Shown: positions 1-5,202 of the stretch, piece after piece
How the letters are laid out: every line of letters starts with the position of its first letter
Numbering within the stretch: the stretch's first letter is position 1
Source of the DNA: Cyanobacteria bacterium OH_CFB_184
Lineage (GTDB): Bacteria; Cyanobacteriota; Vampirovibrionia; Gastranaerophilales; Gastranaerophilaceae
Assembly (NCBI GenBank): GCA_023414155.1
Contig: JAEZOG010000292.1
Span: 1-5,202, forward strand
DNA length: 5,202 bases
Reading direction: 5' to 3'
Notes under the pieces: generated by a model
Database searches by the model: none
Seen by the model: only the letters and a program-made list of their open reading frames with translations
Told to the model about the DNA's origin: nothing
Program-made: the position numbers and the translations under genes

Positions 1-2
1 GA

Positions 3-575
3 GATAGTATTTATAGCAGGCTCAAATACGAATCAGGCGTACACAGGGTCCAAAGGGTCCCAGCTACAGAATCACAAGGAAGAGTTCATACTTCAACAGC
101 TACAGTTGCTGTAATGCCCGAGATTGACGACGTTGAAGTTGAGTTAAGACAAGAAGATTTAGAAATTACAACAGCTCGTTCAGGCGGTGCCGGCGGTCAA
201 AACGTAAACAAAGTTGAAACAGCCGTAAGGGTTGTACACAAACCATCAGGACTTATGGTATTCTGCACGGAAGAACGTTCACAACTACAAAACAAAGAAA
301 GAGCTCTTCAAATCATCAAAACTAGACTTTATGATATGGAAGTTCAAAAACAAATGCAAGAAGTTACTGATTTAAGACGTTCTCAAGTCGGAACAGGTGA
401 CAGAAGCGAAAGAATCAGAACATATAACTTCCCTCAAGGAAGATTAACCGATCACAGAATAGGTCATAACTTGAACGTATGGACAGTTATTGATGGTGAG
501 CTTGATGATCTTATCAACTTACTTATGGAACATGATCAAAAAATAAAACTTGAAAAACTAGCACAGATTGATTAA
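3..575 (+). CDS. prfA: Peptide chain release factor 1 (RF1), C-terminal part, 5'-truncated
   Basis: RF1 recognises UAA and UAG stop codons in the ribosomal A site and triggers release of the finished protein. The reading frame is open from base 3, well upstream of the ATG at 114, which is an internal methionine (in ...TVAVMPE...). 190 residues are visible, about the last half of a typical 360-residue RF1. The PAT tripeptide that reads stop codons in RF1 (RF2 has SPF) is at 60-68, inside [10 protein letters not shown]. The catalytic GGQ loop, [11 protein letters not shown], has its GGQ codons at 192-200; in the family its Gln is methylated by PrmC. The C-terminal part of domain 3/4 ([22 protein letters not shown]) is intact, and the gene ends in TAA. 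The partner gene prmC does not follow; instead rsmH begins 5 nt downstream, suggesting co-transcription. Identity is very secure; only the N-terminal half is missing from view. Confidence 0.97.
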   Translation, partial: DSIYSRLKYESGVHRVQRVPATESQGRVHTSTATVAVMPEIDDVEVELRQEDLEITTARSGGAGGQNVNKVETAVRVVHKPSGLMVFCTEERSQLQNKERALQIIKTRLYDMEVQKQMQEVTDLRRSQVGTGDRSERIRTYNFPQGRLTDHRIGHNLNVWTVIDGELDDLINLLMEHDQKIKLEKLAQID

Positions 576-580
576 ATCCA

Positions 581-1510
581 ATGAATAAATTCATTCACTA
601 CCCGGTAATGGCAAAAGAAGCTGTAGAAGCACTTAACTGTGAAAGCGGCAAGCTATATATTGACGCTACACTTGGTGGCGGGGGATATTCAGAATTAATC
701 CTGCAAAAAATCCAACCCGCTGGAAGATTAATCGCCTTTGATGTCGATATAGACGCAATCAATGCGGCACAAGAAAAGCTTAAATCTTATAACAATTTAA
801 CAATTGTTAATGATTCTTATACAAATATTAAGAATTATTTAAAAGAAAATAATATAAATGAAATCACCGGCGGAATTGTTTTCGATCTTGGTGCTTCATA
901 CCACCAATTAACTTCTGCAACTAGAGGGTTCAGCTTTTCAAAAGATTCAAAGCTTGATATGAGATTTAACCAATCATCTGACTTCATGGCATACGATATC
1001 GTCAACTCCTACAAGGAAGATGCGCTTGTCAAAATATTCAGCGAGTACGGAGAAGAACGTTTCTCTAAAAGGATAGCAAAAAAAATCGTTGAAACGCGCA
1101 GAGTTAAAAACATTGAAACCACAAAAGAGCTTGCTGATTTAATCACAGCAGCAACTCCTAAGATAAAATCCACAGTTCACCCTGCAACAAGAGTGTTTCA
1201 AGCTATCAGAATTGAAGTAAACGATGAGTTAAGAAATATAAAAAATACTTTAAACGAAGTGCTTACTTTATTGTCTTTTGATGCTATACTTTCTGTAGTG
1301 ACTTTTCACTCTTTGGAAGACCGTATCGTAAAACATTTATTCAGATACCATTCCAACAGATGCAATTGTGAGCCGAATCAAGCAATTTGCAATTGCCCAC
1401 CACCCAGATTAGAGATACTTAATAAGAAGCCAATAACGGCAAGTAATAATGAGATCGTCGAAAATCCGCCTTCAAGGTCAGCAAAACTTAGAGTTGCAAG
1501 ACGGATATAG
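581..1510 (+). CDS. rsmH: 16S rRNA (cytosine(1402)-N4)-methyltransferase RsmH (MraW)
   Basis: RsmH uses S-adenosylmethionine to methylate N4 of C1402 in 16S rRNA, in the P-site decoding region of the 30S subunit. The 309-residue length is normal for the family. Visible motifs: HYPVM at 6-10; the SAM-binding loop DATLGGGGYS at 28-37; acidic FDVD at 53-56; DLGASYHQL at 102-110, followed by RGFSF; LDMRF at 125-129; HPATRVFQAIRIEVN from 200; VTFHSLEDR at 240-248; and the C-terminal NPPSRSAKLR at 295-304. Two Cys-x-Cys pairs (261/263 and 270/272) lie in the segment before the C-terminus, a pattern seen in many members. The positions after LDMRF (Asn130) and after SYHQL (Thr111) carry non-acidic residues where many homologues have Asp. 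The ATG is 5 nt after the prfA stop with no evident Shine-Dalgarno, so translation may be coupled to prfA. The start is supported by the HYPVM motif lying right after it. It heads the division/cell wall cluster, as it usually does. Confidence 0.97.
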   Translation: MNKFIHYPVMAKEAVEALNCESGKLYIDATLGGGGYSELILQKIQPAGRLIAFDVDIDAINAAQEKLKSYNNLTIVNDSYTNIKNYLKENNINEITGGIVFDLGASYHQLTSATRGFSFSKDSKLDMRFNQSSDFMAYDIVNSYKEDALVKIFSEYGEERFSKRIAKKIVETRRVKNIETTKELADLITAATPKIKSTVHPATRVFQAIRIEVNDELRNIKNTLNEVLTLLSFDAILSVVTFHSLEDRIVKHLFRYHSNRCNCEPNQAICNCPPPRLEILNKKPITASNNEIVENPPSRSAKLRVARRI

Positions 1511-1531
1511 ATGTCAGGAGACACAAATTGA
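1511..1531 (+). other. Six-codon reading frame overlapping the FtsL-like start (possible leader peptide)
   Basis: An ATG directly abuts the TAG stop of rsmH and opens a frame encoding MSGDTN, ending in TGA at 1529-1531. That stop overlaps the TTG start of the next gene at 1528-1530 in a TTGA arrangement, which is a classic geometry for termination-reinitiation coupling. The Shine-Dalgarno of the downstream gene lies inside this frame. The ATG has no Shine-Dalgarno of its own, so it would have to be reached by ribosomes finishing rsmH. A frame this short can easily occur by chance, and no evidence of translation is visible. Confidence 0.2.
1516..1520 (+). promoter_or_regulatory. Shine-Dalgarno deciding the TTG start of the FtsL-like gene
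   Basis: AGGAG sits 7 nt upstream of the TTG at 1528, close to ideal spacing. This is the reason for choosing the TTG rather than the first ATG in the frame at 1558, which lacks a purine-rich site at a suitable distance. Confidence 0.75.
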
Positions 1532-1980
1532 GCAGACCAACCTTAGATAAAAGATCTATGCATTCGCATCAGACACATAGGCCTGGTAAACATACCAACC
1601 CTATTATCTATGGTTATTTTCCGCCTAAAACATATAATGAAATAGCTATAAATAGAATAAACAGAACTTTAAGTCTTTTACTTGGATTTTTGATTTTAGT
1701 TTCTATAATAAGCTACTATTTTGCTACAGCAAGCGAAATGGAATTGAATAAAATCGGGAAAGAAACTATTAAACTTAACAACGAAAATGTTGAACTACAA
1801 AATAAATTAGATAATTTACATTCATATAATAAAGTTGATTTAGCAGTCAGAAGAAGCAATCTTCTAAATACAGCGAAACAAGTAATCGAAGTGCCTGCTG
1901 CTACTGCAACAATAAAAGATACAAAAGCGCTATTGTCAAACAACGAAACGCCACAGACCAAGTGGTCAATAGGCTATTAA
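1528..1980 (+). CDS. FtsL-like single-pass cell division protein
   Basis: A small bitopic membrane protein of 150 residues. The cytoplasmic N-terminus (1-45) is basic and contains four His within residues 12-22. One membrane segment spans about 47-66 (TLSLLLGFLILVSIISYYFA). It is followed by a likely coiled coil at about 70-100, rich in Asn, Glu, Lys and spaced Leu/Ile. After the coil comes VDLAVRRSNLLNTAKQVIEVP (103-123), resembling the segment after the coil in FtsL/DivIC proteins. The last 27 residues form a polar, Ala/Thr-rich tail. FtsL and partners bind and activate the septal synthase FtsW-FtsI. Position between rsmH and ftsI is the standard ftsL slot and carries most of the argument, since FtsL sequences are poorly conserved. 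The TTG start has AGGAG 7 nt upstream; a start at the ATG at 1558 would lose ten residues. I cannot recognise the family from sequence identity alone, so no symbol is given; a DivIC/FtsB-like protein is the alternative. Confidence 0.75.
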   Translation: MSRPTLDKRSMHSHQTHRPGKHTNPIIYGYFPPKTYNEIAINRINRTLSLLLGFLILVSIISYYFATASEMELNKIGKETIKLNNENVELQNKLDNLHSYNKVDLAVRRSNLLNTAKQVIEVPAATATIKDTKALLSNNETPQTKWSIGY

Positions 1981-2065
1981 TTTTTATCTTTTAAGAATAA
2001 TTACATAATTTATTTCATATTTTTGTTGTGCTATTCTTTTATACATACGAAAGTTATTTTTTACA
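1981..2065 (+). promoter_or_regulatory. AT-rich gap before ftsI with a weak candidate promoter
   Basis: This 85-nt, strongly AT-rich stretch is the only real gap in an otherwise tightly packed run of genes. The best promoter-like element is an extended -10, TGCTATTCT at 2029-2037; a second -10-like string, TATACA, is at 2040-2045. TTGTTG at 2023-2028 looks like a -35 box but lies only 11 nt from TATACA, too close for a standard sigma-70 promoter. A 7-bp inverted match (AAGAATA 1993-1999 with TATTCTT 2032-2038) has a 32-nt loop and no GC clamp, so it is not a convincing terminator. There is no good Shine-Dalgarno before ftsI, only GAAAG at 2049-2053, 12 nt from the ATG. An internal promoter here is an inference from spacing and composition. 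Confidence 0.25.
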
Positions 2066-3802
2066 ATGAAAAGCGACGCAGAAAAAGAGAAATTTAGACG
2101 GTTTGAAAGAAGATTGAGATGGTGGCAAGCAGGTTGCGTTATCCTTTCACTCATTCTAATTGCACATTTGTTTTTAATACAGATTGTCGATATTAAACAT
2201 TACAGAAAAAAAGCAAAACGACAAAGAAGCGCAAAAAGTTTTGTAATGAGAGGCGCTATTCTCGATCGCAACGGTATAAAGCTTGCATCTGATCAAACAT
2301 CTTATAATATTTATGCTCACAAAGAATATTTTGACCATTCCCCTAAAGAATTGGCGCAGATTTTGGCTCCATACTTAAAGGTTAACGAAAGAGAACTGGA
2401 AAAAACAATCGGAAAAAGCCAGAGCATAATCCTTTTAAAAAAAGATATAGACAGGGTAACTGCAGAAAAAATTCAGAGTCTTGGACTAAGAGAAATAAGT
2501 CTTGATAAAAAAAATGAAAGAGTTTACCCCCAAGAGTCAATGGCAGCTCACATACTAGGCTACTACAACCCTGATGCTGATACAGCTGCAGGGATAGAGC
2601 TCGTTGCAAAAGATAAATTAGAACAAGTTGAAAAAGATATCAACTTTGAAAAAACACCCAGTGGTGACATTATTTATGACGTTATGACAGACCCTGCAAT
2701 GACAACATCTCCTTTAAAAGGAAAAACCGTAACCCTTACTCTTGATTCAGCCATTCAACACACCTGTGAAGCTGAACTTCAAAAAGTAATTACTAGTAAA
2801 AGAGCGCTTAGAGGCGCGATTGTTGTCATGAACCCTAAAAACGGTGAGATTTTAGGGTATTCAGTTTACCCGACATATAACCCTAATAACTATAAAAAAG
2901 CAACTCAGTTACAGATTAAAAACTGGAGTATTTCTGATGTTTTCCCTCCAGGATCTACATTTAAAGTTTTAACTGTAGCCTCAGCGCTTGAAAATGGAAG
3001 AATTACTCCAAATTCAAAAATATTAGATACAGGAAAAATTGAAATCGGCGGCTGGGAAATAAAAAACTACGATTACAGCAAAAAGCCTTATCCTGGTTGG
3101 ATCGATTTAAAATATTTACTTGAACACTCCAGTAACGTAGGTACTGTAAAAGTTGCAATGTCTATGACCGCTTTAGAATTTTATAATACGCTTACAAAAT
3201 TTGGAATAGGTCATAAAACAGGAATAGACTTACCTGGAGAATCAAACGGGATTTTGCCAATCCATACCACTTGGGACAAATCAAGAAAAGCAACTATGGG
3301 ATATGGTTATGGTGCTTCAGTAACAGTAATACAAATGGCTTCAGCAGTATCTGCACTGGCTAATAATGGAGTAAGAGTTACCCCACACGTTATTAAATAT
3401 ACTGAAGAAGAAGCTTTAGAAAAAATTAAAAGTACTCAAGTTATTTCACCTGAAAACGCACATGCTATAACAAGAATGATGACTGAAAGTATAGAAGCTT
3501 CAAAATCACCTGTAAAACTAGATCACTATACTGTAGCAGCAAAAACAGGAACGTCTAAAAAAACTAAAGAAGACGGTAAAGGCTATACAGATAAATTATA
3601 CACATCTGTCGTAGGTTTTTTCCCTGCATCAAATCCGCAAGTACTTATTTATGTTGTTGTTGACTCAGCATCAGGGTATGATGTTTGGGGAAGCACAATC
3701 GCTGCACCTGTTTTCCGAGAAGTTGCACTGCAAGCTGCAAGAATTTTAAATATTACGCCTGATAAAAAGGCACCAATAAAATTAAAAGATAAAAAAGGAT
3801 AA
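2066..3802 (+). CDS. ftsI: Peptidoglycan D,D-transpeptidase FtsI (class B penicillin-binding protein)
   Basis: FtsI cross-links septal peptidoglycan on the outer face of the cytoplasmic membrane, paired with the glycosyltransferase FtsW. The 578 residues match the usual length (E. coli 588). Order of parts: basic cytoplasmic tail 1-18; membrane anchor about 19-41; the PBP dimerisation-domain signature MRGAILDRNG at 61-70, followed by the non-catalytic pedestal; then the transpeptidase domain from about 225. The active-site triad is complete: SxxK as PPGSTFK with Ser297 and Lys300, SxN as Ser355-Ser-Asn357, and KTGTS at 493-497. A short Lys-rich tail ends the protein, with no PASTA domains, unlike SpoVD/PBP2x types. 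ATG 2066 is the only usable start: the frame is open upstream to 2009 without a start codon, and the next Met (61) would remove the membrane anchor. FtsI is chosen over the elongation PBP2 because of the neighbours, FtsL-like upstream and murE 3 nt downstream. Confidence 0.93.
   Translation: MKSDAEKEKFRRFERRLRWWQAGCVILSLILIAHLFLIQIVDIKHYRKKAKRQRSAKSFVMRGAILDRNGIKLASDQTSYNIYAHKEYFDHSPKELAQILAPYLKVNERELEKTIGKSQSIILLKKDIDRVTAEKIQSLGLREISLDKKNERVYPQESMAAHILGYYNPDADTAAGIELVAKDKLEQVEKDINFEKTPSGDIIYDVMTDPAMTTSPLKGKTVTLTLDSAIQHTCEAELQKVITSKRALRGAIVVMNPKNGEILGYSVYPTYNPNNYKKATQLQIKNWSISDVFPPGSTFKVLTVASALENGRITPNSKILDTGKIEIGGWEIKNYDYSKKPYPGWIDLKYLLEHSSNVGTVKVAMSMTALEFYNTLTKFGIGHKTGIDLPGESNGILPIHTTWDKSRKATMGYGYGASVTVIQMASAVSALANNGVRVTPHVIKYTEEEALEKIKSTQVISPENAHAITRMMTESIEASKSPVKLDHYTVAAKTGTSKKTKEDGKGYTDKLYTSVVGFFPASNPQVLIYVVVDSASGYDVWGSTIAAPVFREVALQAARILNITPDKKAPIKLKDKKG
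3795..3799 (+). promoter_or_regulatory. Shine-Dalgarno of murE inside the end of ftsI
   Basis: AAGGA lies in the last codons of ftsI, 6 nt before the ATG at 3806. It supports that ATG over the two TTG codons directly behind it (3809 and 3812) and implies that murE is translated from the same message as ftsI. Confidence 0.65.
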
Positions 3803-3805
3803 GTT

Positions 3806-5202
3806 ATGTTGTTGAGCGAAATTCTAAAAGGTATCAAAGATTATAAATTAAAGAATTATTGTGATGTAGAAATCACGGGAATTTCATATAATTCTAAAAC
3901 AACGCAAGATTCTGAGATTTTTATATGCTTAAGAGGCGAATACTCTGATGGCCATCAATACGCAAAAATGGCAGTTGATAATGGAGCAAAAGCTTTATTG
4001 TGCGAAGAAGAACTTGATATTGATATTCCACAAATAATTGTAGATTCATCTAAAACAACAATAGCAGACGTTGCAGCATCGTTTTACAAATATCCTTCAA
4101 AAGAAATTAATTTAATAGGAATAACCGGTACAAACGGAAAAACAACAGTAACTCATTTGGTTCAAAAAATAATTGAAGCTAACAACAAAAATTGCGGGCT
4201 AATAGGCACCTTGGGTTATAAAATAGATAGTTCAAGCGATTATAAAGAAGCAAAGCACACAACTCCACAAGCACCTGAGTTACAAGCTACGTTAAGACTT
4301 ATGGTGGAAAATAAAATATCAGATGTCGTAATGGAAGTAAGCTCTCACGCTCTAGAACAAAACAGGGTTGGCGGATGCGAGTTTAATGGGGCAGTATTTA
4401 CAAACCTTACTCAAGACCATTTAGACTATCACATTACAATGAACAATTATTTTGAATCAAAATCGATTCTATTTAAAAACCTTAAAAAAGGATCATTTGC
4501 GGTAATAAATTCGGATGATGAATACGCTCAAAGATTTATTGATATTATTCCTGAAGGAGTCACTATTATAACTTACGGAGTAAAAAATAACGCAGATGTC
4601 ATCGCTAAAGATATAAACTTTTCTATCCATGGCGCAAAATGTATTTTTGCATACAAAGGAAATGAAAAACCTGTTGATTTGCAATTAAACGGTATGTTCA
4701 GTATTTATAACGCATTAGCAGCGTATGCTTCAGCCTTAGCTATGGGAATAAACCCGGATACGGCAATAAAAGCACTTGAAGAAACTCCAAGTGTTGCAGG
4801 AAGATTTGAAATAGTAAACAAAGAACCATTGGTCATTGTAGATTATGCTCATACGCCAGACGGGCTTGAAAACGTGCTTAAAGCGGCAAGAGAAATAACA
4901 CCTCAGGGCAGCAATCTAATCTGTTTGTTTGGATGTGGCGGAGACAGAGATGCAACAAAACGACCAAAAATGGGAAAAATAGCAGATGAATTTGCAGACA
5001 AAATCGTTGTCACATCTGACAACCCAAGAAGCGAAGACCCTCAGCTTATAATTTCTGATATTATGACAGGAATCAAATCTGTAAATACACAGAGAATTTT
5101 CGTTGAATCAGACAGAGGTGAAGCAATAAAATTAACAAAAAGCATCGCGGATAAAAATGATGTGATTGTCCTTGCAGGAAAAGGACATGAAGACTATCAA
5201 AT
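3806..5202 (+). CDS. murE: UDP-MurNAc-L-Ala-D-Glu:meso-diaminopimelate ligase MurE, 3'-truncated
   Basis: MurE is the cytoplasmic ATP-dependent ligase that adds the third amino acid to the peptidoglycan precursor. The frame stays open to the window edge: 465 codons, against roughly 480-500 residues for the family, so about 20-35 are missing. Visible motifs: the N-terminal UDP-binding domain with SYNSKTTQDSEIFICLRG (around 31-48); the ATP loop GTNGKTT at 108-114; TTPQAPELQ from 152, which contacts the UDP-MurNAc-dipeptide; VSSHALEQNRV around 178; NLTQDHLDYH at 200-209; Lys219, in the position of the carbamylated lysine of Mur ligases; DYAHTPDGL from 346; GCGGDRD at 376-382; DNPR at 405-408; and GKGHEDYQ at 458-465. 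DNPR is the known signature for meso-diaminopimelate, whereas lysine-adding enzymes carry other residues at the Arg position. The start is set by AAGGA 6 nt upstream, only 3 nt after the ftsI stop. In such clusters murF or mraY often comes next, outside this view. Confidence 0.96.
   Translation, partial: MLLSEILKGIKDYKLKNYCDVEITGISYNSKTTQDSEIFICLRGEYSDGHQYAKMAVDNGAKALLCEEELDIDIPQIIVDSSKTTIADVAASFYKYPSKEINLIGITGTNGKTTVTHLVQKIIEANNKNCGLIGTLGYKIDSSSDYKEAKHTTPQAPELQATLRLMVENKISDVVMEVSSHALEQNRVGGCEFNGAVFTNLTQDHLDYHITMNNYFESKSILFKNLKKGSFAVINSDDEYAQRFIDIIPEGVTIITYGVKNNADVIAKDINFSIHGAKCIFAYKGNEKPVDLQLNGMFSIYNALAAYASALAMGINPDTAIKALEETPSVAGRFEIVNKEPLVIVDYAHTPDGLENVLKAAREITPQGSNLICLFGCGGDRDATKRPKMGKIADEFADKIVVTSDNPRSEDPQLIISDIMTGIKSVNTQRIFVESDRGEAIKLTKSIADKNDVIVLAGKGHEDYQ

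Noticed and set aside
114..575. A complete 153-residue protein starting at ATG 114
   Set aside because: The same frame is open from base 3 and encodes conserved RF1 sequence ([14 protein letters not shown]) upstream, so the ATG is an internal Met codon of a truncated prfA.
1716..1961. Minus-strand reading frame of 81 codons
   Set aside because: It lies wholly within the FtsL-like gene on the opposite strand, with no recognisable domain and no supporting start signal; a shadow frame.
1558..1980. Alternative ATG start for the FtsL-like gene at residue 11
   Set aside because: It has no properly spaced Shine-Dalgarno, whereas the TTG at 1528 has AGGAG 7 nt upstream.
1993..2038. Possible terminator hairpin in the gap before ftsI
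   Set aside because: The paired arms are 7 bp, AT-rich, with a 32-nt loop and no GC-rich stem leading directly into a T run.
2382..2609. Minus-strand reading frame of 75 codons
   Set aside because: It is antisense to the well-supported ftsI coding sequence, and its hydrophobic look arises from the complement of Lys/Glu-rich codons.
2066..3802. Identification as elongation PBP2 (mrdA) or sporulation SpoVD
   Set aside because: Neighbours (rsmH, FtsL-like, murE) fit ftsI, there is no mreB/mreC/rodA context in view, and there are no PASTA repeats at the C-terminus.
3649..3837. Minus-strand reading frame across the ftsI-murE junction
   Set aside because: It is opposite conserved C-terminal ftsI sequence and the murE start, with no family resemblance.
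4493..4684. Minus-strand reading frame of 63 codons
   Set aside because: It is antisense to continuous conserved MurE coding sequence; a shadow frame.

Overview
The window is an AT-rich, gene-dense stretch of a bacterial chromosome with every gene on the + strand. It covers the start of a division and cell wall (dcw-type) cluster: the 3' part of prfA (release factor RF1), then rsmH/mraW, a small FtsL-like membrane protein, ftsI (class B penicillin-binding protein) and most of murE. Both edge genes are cut: prfA lacks its start and murE its end.

Layout: prfA occupies the left edge to 575. rsmH follows after 5 nt (581-1510). The FtsL-like gene starts 17 nt later from a TTG codon with a strong Shine-Dalgarno (1528-1980). 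An 85-nt AT-only-looking gap (1981-2065) is the sole sizeable intergenic space and is the likeliest place for an internal promoter. ftsI (2066-3802) is followed after 3 nt by murE (3806 to the right edge). No stretch over 300 nt lacks a gene, and I found no RNA gene, mobile element, CRISPR array, repeat array or convincing terminator.

How the genes work together: RsmH methylates 16S rRNA in the decoding centre and RF1 ends translation, so the left half is translation-related. The FtsL-like protein and FtsI would belong to the septal peptidoglycan synthase complex. MurE makes the cytoplasmic tripeptide precursor. Its DNPR motif indicates that the third peptide residue is meso-diaminopimelate. 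FtsI has no PASTA domains, unlike many Gram-positive orthologues.

Organism: low GC, meso-DAP peptidoglycan, a PASTA-less FtsI, and Shine-Dalgarno signals on only some genes. This would fit an AT-rich diderm-like or deep-branching lineage; a non-photosynthetic cyanobacterial relative (Vampirovibrionia/Melainabacteria) is one guess, but the sequence alone does not settle it. I see no undescribed system here. The most notable points are prfA where mraZ often sits, and a six-codon reading frame whose stop overlaps the TTG start of the FtsL-like gene.
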